NCBI GenBank assembly: GCA_019873625.1
Contig: JAIOAW010000009.1
Coordinates: 18,356 to 82,355, forward strand
Length of the DNA: 64,000 nucleotides
Source of the DNA: Chloroflexota bacterium
GTDB taxonomy: Bacteria; Chloroflexota; Anaerolineae; UBA1429
Direction of reading: 5' to 3'
Positions 46,757 through 54,660 of this stretch are shown here, one piece after another. A program made the translations under genes and the position numbers. The notes beneath the pieces were generated by a model that was not told the DNA's origin, ran no database searches, and was given only the letters and a program-made list of their open reading frames with translations. Positions within the stretch are counted from its first letter, which is position 1. Each line of letters opens with the position of its first letter.

Positions 46757-48013
46757 CTAAGCCTTTTCGCTCTTTAGGCGGTAGAGCATCTCCCCGGCTC
46801 GCGGCACCACGAGGATGCCTTCCTCCTCGCGCCCCTTGTAGGCCTCGAGATCGAGCGTCTCGGGGTCGAGATAGCCAAGGTTGATGCGCTCGCACCGCTC
46901 CTTGGGCACGCGCGTCGCCAAGATGACGTTCACGCGCGGCCGCTCCACACCGTGGATATAGGTGCCCGCCCCCTTCACGTGCGTGGCATGGGCCATCGTG
47001 CTACGGGGCACATCGGCGAACTTGTCCATATGGGCGAGGAAGTAATCGCGCACGTGGTAGCCGATGCGGTCGAGGATCTTGCCGTGGGTGTACGACACCT
47101 CGTCAATATGCGGGGCATAAATGATCACCGTGCCGCCATCGGCCACCACGGGTTCCATCTTGTACATCCCCTTGCCGGCCGTCCAGATATCGTCGTACAG
47201 TTCGGGCATCACCGAGATGACGAGATGGTAAGGCTTTTCCACATAGGTGATGTTGATTTGGGCCGAAAGTTTGGCCGCCTCGGCCTGGCTCTCTTCCGGC
47301 GAACCGAAATACAGGCCAGCGAGGTCGGCGTGCCCGCTCACCACGAAACTGAAACAGGCCTTGGGCACCTGGATCATCGCCGCCGCGCGGTTGATGACGG
47401 CGCGCACGGGGGTATCTTGAATACCAATCGTCTTCAGGTTCGTGATGACGGCGCCCAACCAGTGGGTGAAGTTGATGACATCTGGCCCGGCCACGCCGGG
47501 GAAAAAGTACTTGTTCCCCCCGGAAAAGCCGGCGATCTCGTGGGGGAACACCGGCCCCACCACGATGAGATGATCGTGGTCAAAGAGGCGCCGGTTCACC
47601 TGGACGCGCACCTCTTCGCGCATCAACCCGCCGCTCAGGGCCTCGATTTCATCCGCCGAAATGACGCCGATTTCCGTCAGGCCGGCCTGCCAGTTGTGGT
47701 TGTAGAGGCCCACCTCGCGATAGCGGGTGCGGCGCTCTTCGGGCGTGATGCCAAGATGGCGCGCGATTTTATCGTCATCCATCGCCAGGTGCGTGCCCAG
47801 GGCGATGAGAAAATCCACCTTGGCGGCGCGGCCCAAGGTGAGTTCCGTGAGGGCGTGAAAGAAAAAGGGCATCGGCCCGCTGCGCGTGCTATCGGGGATG
47901 ATGAACAGGAACCGTTTGCCGCGCACGCCGATCTCCTCAAGGCCCCGCTCCAAGATGGCCCTCGCCTCATCCTCGGTCAAGAAACGATGTGTATGCCCCT
48001 GGCCAATGACCAT
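46757..48013 (-). CDS. LarA family nickel-pincer racemase/epimerase homologue
   Basis: 418 residues from ATG 48013 (AAGGAGAG upstream); a GTG at 48040 lies within the previous gene. LarA landmarks: IPDSTRSGP, LIALGTHLAM, GPVFPHEIAGFSGGNKYFFP and INFTHWLGA, which contain the histidines and the lysine that attach or serve the nickel-pincer cofactor in lactate racemase. Family members include racemases of 2-hydroxy acids and a D-gluconate 2-epimerase. Flanked by uronate genes and gnd, so mannonate/gluconate epimerisation is the favoured guess. The cofactor genes larB, larC and larE are not in this window. Confidence 0.87.
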   Translation of the reverse strand: MVIGQGHTHRFLTEDEARAILERGLEEIGVRGKRFLFIIPDSTRSGPMPFFFHALTELTLGRAAKVDFLIALGTHLAMDDDKIARHLGITPEERRTRYREVGLYNHNWQAGLTEIGVISADEIEALSGGLMREEVRVQVNRRLFDHDHLIVVGPVFPHEIAGFSGGNKYFFPGVAGPDVINFTHWLGAVITNLKTIGIQDTPVRAVINRAAAMIQVPKACFSFVVSGHADLAGLYFGSPEESQAEAAKLSAQINITYVEKPYHLVISVMPELYDDIWTAGKGMYKMEPVVADGGTVIIYAPHIDEVSYTHGKILDRIGYHVRDYFLAHMDKFADVPRSTMAHATHVKGAGTYIHGVERPRVNVILATRVPKERCERINLGYLDPETLDLEAYKGREEEGILVVPRAGEMLYRLKSEKA

Positions 48014-48027
48014 CGGTGGGTCTCTCC

Positions 48028-48924
48028 TTAGTGCGTCCACGGGGGCACTTCGGGCAGTGCCTTTTCGAACTCGGCGATGAGCCGCGCCTCATAGTCGCCG
48101 CCATAGGTGCCCTCAAAGAACTTACGCATCGCCTCTTTGTAAAACTGCTCCCAACTCTCCTCTTCGTGCCCCGGGTTGATGGGGTAAAACAGGCAGTGAT
48201 TATCGCGCGCCGCCTTGAGGTCGCCCGGCGCATCGCCGCAGATCAACTTGTGGTTCGCCTCGGGGTACTTGCCCAACGTGGCCCAATAGATGTGCTCCGA
48301 TTTGGTGCCCATCTCTTGCCCGGCGATGACCTTGGCATATTTGTCAATGCCGTGCTCCTGCCACTCGCGCACCAGGGCCTCTGTCGGCGTCTGCGAGACG
48401 ACGATGATATCCGCTCGCGCGGCCATATACTCCAGGCTCTCGCGCACCCAGGGGAAGGGCGGCACATCGTGCACCATATCTGCAATGGTAGCGTTGACGG
48501 CCTTGCTCCAGGCTAGGGCGTGGGCCAGTTCGGGATCTTGCGTTTGGGCCACGCGTTTGGCGAGTTCCTCATTGCTCAAGGGCACGCCGGAGGCGATGAA
48601 TTCCCGCACTTTGGGCAGTTCGGGGATGTGCACGCCCCGCCGCTGCACCTCGGGCCGCTCGCGCAAGAGGTCGAGCACCTTGATGAGGGCCGGCCAGCGG
48701 TTGATGCCACGCCACTTGCTGTAGAGGTTGACGAACTCCCAGGCCTCGCGCGCATACTTGGAGACGGCCTGCAAGCCAAAATATTTGATGGCGTTCGGCG
48801 CAAAGCACTCTTTGTGTTTGATCTCCATCGTGTCAAAGATGCAACCATCCGAGTCTATACCGACGAAAAAGGCATGCTCGGCCTTCATCTCGACAAGCGG
48901 GCGCACCACCTCTGGAATCTCCAC
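48028..48924 (-). CDS. HAD superfamily phosphatase-like protein of the sugar-acid operon
   Basis: 298 residues. Motif I GIDSDGCIFDT with D24 and D26, motif II VVSQTPTEAL, motif III lysine in EMGTKSEHIYW and motif IV ICGDAPGDLKAA; a long helical cap spans about 35-150. All catalytic residues are present, so it should be an active phosphatase or phosphotransferase. The substrate is probably a sugar (acid) phosphate, from its place between the SDR and LarA-family genes. Confidence 0.85.
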   Translation of the reverse strand: MEIPEVVRPLVEMKAEHAFFVGIDSDGCIFDTMEIKHKECFAPNAIKYFGLQAVSKYAREAWEFVNLYSKWRGINRWPALIKVLDLLRERPEVQRRGVHIPELPKVREFIASGVPLSNEELAKRVAQTQDPELAHALAWSKAVNATIADMVHDVPPFPWVRESLEYMAARADIIVVSQTPTEALVREWQEHGIDKYAKVIAGQEMGTKSEHIYWATLGKYPEANHKLICGDAPGDLKAARDNHCLFYPINPGHEEESWEQFYKEAMRKFFEGTYGGDYEARLIAEFEKALPEVPPWTH

Positions 48925-48954
48925 GTCTGCCGTTCTCCTTTCTACCGTGTGTGA

Positions 48955-49788
48955 TTATACCCCGCCGTAGGCCACAAATCCGCCATCCACGAGGATCGTC
49001 ACCCCATGGACGTATGAGGCCGCCGGCGAAAGGAGCCAAATGACCGTGCCGATGAGTTCATCGGGTTCGCCAAAGCGCCCCATCGGCGTATGCACCAAGA
49101 CGTTCTTGGCGCGCTCGGTGAATTCGCCCGTCTTCTCGTCAACGAGTAGGTAGCGGTTCTGCCGGGTGAGATAGAACCCCGGCGCAATGGCGTTCACGCG
49201 GATATTCGGCGAATACTCGAAAGAGAGATGCGCCGCCAGCCACTGCGTAAAGTTGACCACCGCCCCTTTGGCCGCCGAATAGGCCGGGATCTTGGTCAAC
49301 GGCTTGAAGGCGTTCACCGAGGCGATGTTGATGATGGCGCCCTTGCCCTGCTGTGCCATAATACGCGCATACACTTGGCAAGGCAAGAACGTCCCCATAA
49401 AGTTCAAATCAAACACGTCGCGGATGGCTTCTTCCGGCATATCGGTCAAGGGGTTCTCGGGGCCGGTCGTCGCTTCCGGCCGGTTGCCGCCCGCGCCGTT
49501 GATGAGGGCATCCACCCGTCCGTAACGGGCTAGGATCTCCTCGGCCGTTCGTTCCAAGGCGGGCCGGTCGAGGACGTCCGCCTCCACCACCATCACCTCA
49601 CCGCCGAACTCGCGGATGGTCTCGGCCACGCGTTCGGCGGAGGCGCGCGTGCGGTTCAGGAGGACGACCTTGGCCCCGGCGCGCGCCAAGCCCCGCGCGA
49701 TGGCCCCGCACAGGACCCCTCCACCCCCCGTGATGACGACGACTTGCCCCTCGACGCTGAAAAGTTGCGCCACGTAATCCGATGCCAT
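48955..49788 (-). CDS. Short-chain dehydrogenase, probable D-mannonate (fructuronate) oxidoreductase
   Basis: 277 residues. SDR motifs VVITGGGGVLCGAIARGLA (cofactor), INGAGGNRPEATT, catalytic IASVNAF with YSAAKGAVVNFT and the C-terminal ILVDGGFVAYGGV. The NGAGGNRPEATT segment closely resembles the SDR-type mannonate oxidoreductase (UxuB/YjmF of Bacillus). It would reduce fructuronate to mannonate, directly after the epimerase encoded upstream. Nine bases from uxaE. Confidence 0.85.
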   Translation of the reverse strand: MASDYVAQLFSVEGQVVVITGGGGVLCGAIARGLARAGAKVVLLNRTRASAERVAETIREFGGEVMVVEADVLDRPALERTAEEILARYGRVDALINGAGGNRPEATTGPENPLTDMPEEAIRDVFDLNFMGTFLPCQVYARIMAQQGKGAIINIASVNAFKPLTKIPAYSAAKGAVVNFTQWLAAHLSFEYSPNIRVNAIAPGFYLTRQNRYLLVDEKTGEFTERAKNVLVHTPMGRFGEPDELIGTVIWLLSPAASYVHGVTILVDGGFVAYGGV

Positions 49789-49796
49789 TTTCCCCC

Positions 49797-51335
49797 CTAG
49801 ATGCCAAAAGGCGCCACGTGCCGCGCGAGGTGGCTCTCCAGCGCGGCATAGTGCGCCTCCTCGTGTTCCTCCAGCACGGCATATAGCCGATCGCGCAACA
49901 GATACGTTCCATCCGCCCCCCGCGCCGTGAGCACCGTGCCAAAGGTTACGTGGAGCGCTTGGCGCGTATCAAAATGATCAAGGGCCTTCTCCAACTCCTC
50001 ATCGCCCAGCGCCTCGGGGCGCAACATCCGCTCCAGCCGACCGGAGACGTGGTAGGAGGCGCGATCTCGCTCATAGTGCGCGAGGGCGAACCCCAAGATT
50101 TCGCGAAAGAGCGCGGGGTCCGCGCGGGCCACGGCCCTGAGCGCCTCCAGGTAACTTGTGCCGGCCGTCTTGAGATGGACGAGGTCCCCTGCCCACCGCG
50201 CCGCGATGGGGTAGATGCTGAACTTGTCTGACCCGGAGTGGAGGCTCAATTTATACGGCCCAAGGGCCTTGGCAATGGCCACGTGCTGGGCGAAATCTCG
50301 CTCGAAGGCGGCCAAATCGCCGATGTAATCTACGCCCTTTTCAAAGCGCCCCACATAGCGCGGGGCAAGGCTCACCCACTCGACGCCCAGGCGTTGCAGT
50401 TCGCTGGCGATGTAGAAATGCTCGGCGGGGCTGGTGGGCGTATCGGCCTCATCCACCGACACCTCCAACTCCCACGGGCGATTGCCGAGGTGCGCACGGA
50501 GATAGCGATAGAGCGCGCTCAAATGGGCCAAGGCGCGGCCATATTTGCAAGCCGCCCGCAAGAAGGCCTCCTCATCCAAGGCCACCGTAAAACCTTCCAC
50601 GGCCCAACGCCTGTTCGCATAGCGCGCCCAGAGCGCATCGGGCGAACTCTCCAGGCCATCCCAGGGCAGGGCGGCATACTTGCGCCGTAGGGTAGCGAGA
50701 TCGTCCGTATGGGCGGCGTTATCCACGTGGTCGCGGGGGTCCAGTGTGTACATCACAAACCCCGCCTCAAGGCAAGCGTCTATATCGGCCGTCGTCTTGA
50801 GGTGGTCGGCGTCGGCCCCATAGCCCGCGCGCCACCCCTCTTGAAAGACGCCCCAGGTCGCCGTGTCCATCACCTCTTGCGGGGTGCGCTGGGTGCGTTC
50901 CATCTCGCGGATGGATTGCTGAGCCAAGACGGGCACCACCCCTTGTACGTGGCGCATCGCCCGCACGTGCCCCGGCGTGGCCAGGCCCAAGCGGTCTCCC
51001 AACCCGGCCGAACGGCGCACGCCCACGCGGATAGGCGCCGCCCAAGGGAGCGCCCGGCGCAGGGCCTCGGCGTTCGCCGGGCTGAGCGCCCCCCAACCCA
51101 AGAAGGCCTTCTCTCCGCCCACTTGAACGGGGGCGAAGGTGAGGTCAAACCCCATCGCCTGGGGCTGGGTCGCCAAGGCCCCCAGGCGTTTCTCTCGGCC
51201 CCGCTTGGCGAGGAAAAGGATGAGGCCCTCCGCACGGCTCACGGAGGAGCGATAGACCTCCCACCCGCCGGCCGCCTGCTGGATGAGGCCGGCCAGGGCG
51301 CCTTCGTCGAAGGTAGGCAACATTTGGGATAGCAC
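49797..51335 (-). CDS. uxaE: Tagaturonate epimerase-like protein UxaE
   Basis: 512 residues. The sequence resembles the Thermotoga-type tagaturonate epimerase, which converts tagaturonate to fructuronate and so joins galacturonate to the glucuronate route. Visible candidate metal or catalytic stretches include DADHLKTTADID, YTLDPRDHVDN, LEVSVDEADTPTSPAEHFY and KLSLHSGSDKFSIYPI, with many conserved-looking His/Asp/Glu. The call rests on family resemblance plus context (SDR next door, LacI regulator upstream). Confidence 0.75.
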   Translation of the reverse strand: MLSQMLPTFDEGALAGLIQQAAGGWEVYRSSVSRAEGLILFLAKRGREKRLGALATQPQAMGFDLTFAPVQVGGEKAFLGWGALSPANAEALRRALPWAAPIRVGVRRSAGLGDRLGLATPGHVRAMRHVQGVVPVLAQQSIREMERTQRTPQEVMDTATWGVFQEGWRAGYGADADHLKTTADIDACLEAGFVMYTLDPRDHVDNAAHTDDLATLRRKYAALPWDGLESSPDALWARYANRRWAVEGFTVALDEEAFLRAACKYGRALAHLSALYRYLRAHLGNRPWELEVSVDEADTPTSPAEHFYIASELQRLGVEWVSLAPRYVGRFEKGVDYIGDLAAFERDFAQHVAIAKALGPYKLSLHSGSDKFSIYPIAARWAGDLVHLKTAGTSYLEALRAVARADPALFREILGFALAHYERDRASYHVSGRLERMLRPEALGDEELEKALDHFDTRQALHVTFGTVLTARGADGTYLLRDRLYAVLEEHEEAHYAALESHLARHVAPFGI

Positions 51336-51352
51336 ACGTCCCCCTTTCGTGA

Positions 51353-52387
51353 TTATGTCGTCTCGCGCACAATGAGCGTCGTCTCCAGCACCACGGGCGC
51401 CGGCGCAGCCTCCGGCTCGCGCAAGAGGGTCAGCAGGAGGTCCATCGCCCGCTGGCCGATTTCGGCCTTGGGCATACGCATCGTCGTGAGCGGCGGCGAA
51501 ACATAGGCGGCAAAAAGGATGTCATCCCACCCCACAAGGGCGCACCCTTGGGGGATAGCGCGCCCCAAGGCCCGGCAGGCCTGTTGCGCGCCCACCGCCA
51601 CCAGGTCATTGTAGGCAAGGAGAGCAGTGAGTTCCGGGTGGCGGCCCAATAGGGCGAGCGCCGCCTCGCGGCCCCCCTCCACCGTGGGCGCGCAAGGCAC
51701 CGCCCACTCCTCCGGCGCACCTAAACCGGCCTCCCGCAGCGCCTCGCGGTAGCCGCGCAGGCGCTCGCGGCCGCTCCGGGACGTGGGCACGCCGGCCAAG
51801 AAGCCGATTTTGCGATGGCCTCGTTCCAAAAGGTGCCGCACAGCGAGGCGTGCGCCTTGGGCGTCATCTACCAGCACCCAGCCCACGCCCGCCCTCGCCT
51901 CTTGTGGGGTGCGGTTCACCAAGACGATGGGCCGCCACCGGGCGATGGCCTCCGCGAGCATCTCTTCGCTCAAGCGCGAACTGACGAGCACCAGCCCATC
52001 CACGCGGTGCGATTCGAGCATACGCAGGATGGCCCACTCGCGCTCGGCGTTTTCGTCCGTATTGCACAGGAGCACGGAATAGCCCGCGCCATCGGCCCGT
52101 TCGGAGGCGCCGCGCACCACCTCGGCGAAGAAAGGGTTGGCGATATCGGGCACCACCACCCCCACGGTGAGGGTGCGGCGCGTCTTGAGGCCGCGCGCGA
52201 TGCTCGAGGGCCGATAGCCGAGTTCGCGGGCCGCCGCGAGCACGCGGGCGCGCGTCTCCGGGCTGATTTCGCCCTTGTCGTTCATTGCGCGAGACACGGT
52301 TTGCCGCGAGACGCCGGCGCGCGCCGCCACATCTCGGATCGTCGCAGGTCGTTTGGGGTTGCCGTTACCGTTCCCGTGATCGTTCAC
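51353..52387 (-). CDS. LacI family transcriptional regulator
   Basis: 344 residues from GTG 52387. N-terminal HTH TIRDVAARAGVSRQTVSRAM with hinge helix RPSSIARGLKT, then a periplasmic-binding-like effector domain (TVGVVVPDIANPFFAEVVRG, RVDGLVLVSSRLSE, ALVGWDDILFAAYVSPPLTT). Probably represses the sugar-acid genes and responds to a pathway sugar. The chosen GTG lies about where transcription should start from the TTGACA/TACATT promoter, so the mRNA may be leaderless. A longer frame upstream runs into the repeat region and is rejected. Confidence 0.88.
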   Translation of the reverse strand: MNDHGNGNGNPKRPATIRDVAARAGVSRQTVSRAMNDKGEISPETRARVLAAARELGYRPSSIARGLKTRRTLTVGVVVPDIANPFFAEVVRGASERADGAGYSVLLCNTDENAEREWAILRMLESHRVDGLVLVSSRLSEEMLAEAIARWRPIVLVNRTPQEARAGVGWVLVDDAQGARLAVRHLLERGHRKIGFLAGVPTSRSGRERLRGYREALREAGLGAPEEWAVPCAPTVEGGREAALALLGRHPELTALLAYNDLVAVGAQQACRALGRAIPQGCALVGWDDILFAAYVSPPLTTMRMPKAEIGQRAMDLLLTLLREPEAAPAPVVLETTLIVRETT

Positions 52388-52393
52388 GGGCAA

Positions 52394-52422
52394 AATGTAG
52401 CACAGGAATACCTTCTTGTCAA
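52394..52422 (-). promoter_or_regulatory. Promoter of the LacI-type regulator and sugar-acid operon
   Basis: Minus-strand TTGACA (52417-52422) and TACATT (52394-52399) with 17-base spacing. Transcription would begin close to 52387, the putative GTG start codon. Confidence 0.65.
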
Positions 52423-52430
52423 AGCCCGAG

Positions 52431-52705
52431 GATGGAACGCGAGGCGCCTGCCTGGCGCACACGGGCCAGGAGGCCCGCACCCCGGGTATGGAGTGCCGAA
52501 CTTCGCTTCAACAGGTGCGGAAGCCTCGCTTCCGCACTCCATATGACCCTCACCCCAGCCAAGAGGCATCCCCTCTCCCACGTAAAGTGGGAAGGGGCAG
52601 GGTGAGGGGGGAACGCGAGGCTCCCGCCTCGCGTATGCGGGCCAGGAGGCCCACGCTCCAGGGAGGGAGAAAGGGGCAGGATGAGGGGGAGCGAGAGAGG
52701 GCAGG
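52431..52705. repeat. Mosaic hairpin repeat element, copy 1
   Basis: Shares long blocks with 54139-54548: GGGTATGGAGTGCCGAACTT, the hairpin GCGGAAGCCTCGCTTCCGC, ACCCCAGCCAAGAGGCATCC and a CCTCTCCCACGTAAAGTGGG-type arm. A second, diverged half-unit follows from about 52610. No transposase is present, and the element sits directly beside a promoter region. Confidence 0.8.
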
Positions 52706-52718
52706 TTTGCACTCGCCC

Positions 52719-52741
52719 CATAGGCGCCTATCATAGGCGCC
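52719..52741. promoter_or_regulatory. Possible operator for the LacI-type regulator
   Basis: Two direct copies of CATAGGCGCC, 13 bases apart, form the 12-base palindrome ATAGGCGCCTAT at 52720-52731. They lie 27-49 bases before the dehydratase ATG, where a repressor could block transcription. Confidence 0.35.
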
Positions 52742-52767
52742 ATCATCCCAAGGTACGGAGGTTCCCT

Positions 52768-54132
52768 ATGTCTGAGACGTACGAAGAGGCCCTGGCCCAC
52801 ACGAACACCTACTCGCGCCCCTCGCAACTGCGCATCACGGATATCCGCATCGCGAATATGGGCGCTCACGGTTGGCGGCGCCCCCTCATCAAGGTGATGA
52901 CGAATCAAGGCCTCGAGGGCTATGGCGAGGTGCGCGATGGCGCGAGCAAGACCTATGCCCTGATGCTCAAGAGCCGCCTCTTGGGCGAAAACCCCTGCGA
53001 TGTGGATCGCCTCTTTCGGCGCATCAAGCAGTTCGGCTACCACGGCCGGCAGGCAGGGGGCGTCTGCGGCCTCGAGGTGGCCCTGTGGGACCTGGCCGGC
53101 AAGGCCTACGGCGTGCCCGTCTACCAGATGTTGGGCGGGCGCTTTCGAGACCGCATCCGCATCTATTGCGATACGGACGTGCGCGGCAAAGATACGGGCC
53201 TGGCCATGGGGCAGGCCCTGAAACAACGTATGGAGATGGGGTTTACTTTCCTCAAGATGGATGTGGGCATCAACCTCCTCGCCGGCGTGGAGGGTGCCCT
53301 CACCGCGCCGCTGGGGTTCCTCGAGGAACTGCGAAACGCCGTGCGCCACCCCTCGCCGGACCTCCCCGATCTCGAACAGCGCCGCCTGCGCAACCGCTGG
53401 TATGACCTCAACAACATCGCCCACCCCTTCACGGGCATCCGCATCACCGAAAAGGGGCTGGACTACCTCGAAGAATACGTGGCCGAGGTGCGCAGCGTCA
53501 TCGGCTACGAGATTCCCCTTGCCACGGATCACTTTGGGCACATCGGCCTGGAGGATGGCATCAAGATCGCCCAGCGGCTGGATAAGTACAACCTGGCCTG
53601 GTATGAGGATATGCTCCCTTGGCAGTACACCGACCAGTACGTGCGCCTGGCCCAAGCCTGCAAGACGCCCCTGTGCACGGGCGAGGATATCTATCTCAAA
53701 GAGAACTTTCGCCCCCTCCTCGAGGCGCACGCCGTCTCGATCATCCACCCGGATATCCTGAGTTGCGGAGGCATTCTGGAACTGAAAAAGATCGGCGATA
53801 TGGCCCAAGATTACGGCGTGGCTATGGCCATCCATATGGCGGAATCGCCCATCGCCTGTATGGCCGCCGTCCACGCCGCCGCGGCCACCGAGAATTTCCT
53901 CGTCCTCGAGAACCACTCGGTGGATGACCCCAAATGGAACCTCCTCGTCCACGGCCTGCCCAACCCCATCATCCAGCAGGGGTTCATCCAAGTGCCCGAG
54001 AGGCCGGGGTTGGGCATCACCGCGCTAAACGACGAGGTCATCGCCGAATACCTCGACCCGAACGACCCCGACCTATGGTCGCCGACGGAGGCGTGGGATC
54101 GCGAATTTTCGCACGACCGCCTGTGGAGTTGA
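52768..54132 (+). CDS. Enolase-superfamily sugar-acid dehydratase (mandelate racemase/muconate lactonising type)
   Basis: 454 residues from ATG 52768 (ACGGAGG upstream). Capping domain with VYQMLGGRFRDRI, catalytic lysine in FTFLKMDVG, metal ligands in ATDHFGH, WYEDMLPW and CTGEDIY, then HPDILSCGG and IHMAESP with the probable catalytic histidine. Fits a sugar-acid dehydratase (mannonate, gluconate or galactonate type) that forms a 2-keto-3-deoxy sugar acid. Divergent from the uronate operon, so it is a likely alternative exit for mannonate or gluconate. KDG kinase and aldolase genes are not visible. Confidence 0.88.
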   Translation: MSETYEEALAHTNTYSRPSQLRITDIRIANMGAHGWRRPLIKVMTNQGLEGYGEVRDGASKTYALMLKSRLLGENPCDVDRLFRRIKQFGYHGRQAGGVCGLEVALWDLAGKAYGVPVYQMLGGRFRDRIRIYCDTDVRGKDTGLAMGQALKQRMEMGFTFLKMDVGINLLAGVEGALTAPLGFLEELRNAVRHPSPDLPDLEQRRLRNRWYDLNNIAHPFTGIRITEKGLDYLEEYVAEVRSVIGYEIPLATDHFGHIGLEDGIKIAQRLDKYNLAWYEDMLPWQYTDQYVRLAQACKTPLCTGEDIYLKENFRPLLEAHAVSIIHPDILSCGGILELKKIGDMAQDYGVAMAIHMAESPIACMAAVHAAAATENFLVLENHSVDDPKWNLLVHGLPNPIIQQGFIQVPERPGLGITALNDEVIAEYLDPNDPDLWSPTEAWDREFSHDRLWS

Positions 54133-54138
54133 CCCCCC

Positions 54139-54548
54139 CACCCCAGCCAAGAGGCATCCCCTCTCCCACGTAAAGTGGGAGAGGGGCAGGGTGAGGGGGA
54201 GGGCGAGGCTCCCGCCTGGCGCACACGGGCCGGGAGGCCCGCGCTCCGGGTATGGAGTGCCGAACTTCGCTTCAACAGGTGCGGAAGCCTCGCTTCCGCA
54301 CTCCATATGACCCTCACCCCAGCCAAGAGGCATCCCTTCTCCCACTTAAGTGGGAGAGGGGCAGGGTGAGGGGGAGGGCGAGGCTCCCGCCTCGCACGCG
54401 GGCCGGGAGGCCCGCGCTCCGGGTATGGAGTGCCGAACTTCGCTTCAACAGGTGCGGAAGCCTCGCTTCCGCACTCCATATGACCCCCACCCCAGCCAAG
54501 AGGCATCCCCTCTCCCACGTAAAGTGGGAGAGGGGCAGGGTGAGGGGG
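54139..54548. repeat. Mosaic hairpin repeat array, 2.5 units of about 173-176 bases
   Basis: The block AGCCAAGAGGCATCCC recurs at 54145, 54321 and 54494. Each unit carries three hairpins: CCCCTCTCCCAC/GTGGGAGAGGGG (for example 54158-54186), GCGGGCC/GGCCCGC, and GCGGAAG/CTTCCGC. The units differ by small indels and substitutions, so this is not a recent perfect duplication. Confidence 0.88.
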
Positions 54549-54563
54549 GAGCGCGAGGTGGGG

Positions 54564-54592
54564 TTTGGCGCTATACCGCTATAAGGTATAAT
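54564..54592 (+). promoter_or_regulatory. Promoter of the hybrid histidine kinase gene
   Basis: TTTGGC (54564-54569) and TATAAT (54587-54592), 17 bases apart; an AT-rich leader and AAAGGAGG before ATG 54661 follow. Confidence 0.55.
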
Positions 54593-54660
54593 AAGGTAAC
54601 TTTCAACGAGTCAAGAATCCCTTTTTGCGTGAGTGCGCTCCACGCCTAAAGGAGGCGCCG

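Larger units (their letters stand above)
52388..52767. other. Divergent control region of the sugar-acid locus
   Basis: 380 bases between the LacI-type regulator and the dehydratase gene. It contains the regulator promoter, a mosaic repeat element (52431-52705) and, near the dehydratase start, paired CATAGGCGCC sequences that could be an operator. No additional gene is seen. Confidence 0.65.
54133..54660. other. Intergenic region filled by repeats, with promoter for the hybrid kinase
   Basis: 528 bases without a convincing gene. 54139-54548 is two and a half repeat units; open frames here have a biased repetitive composition (GEGQGEGEGE) and no ribosome sites. The last 110 bases hold the promoter and ribosome site of the next gene. 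Confidence 0.75.

Noticed and set aside
52388..52480. N-terminal extension of the LacI-type regulator from an ATG near 52480
   Set aside because: Would be encoded partly by the repeat element and precedes the expected DNA-binding start; the promoter lies inside it.
54139..54548. Regular repeats that could be mistaken for a CRISPR array
   Set aside because: Units are about 173-176 bases, contain several internal hairpins, and have no short repeats with unique spacers; no cas genes are near.
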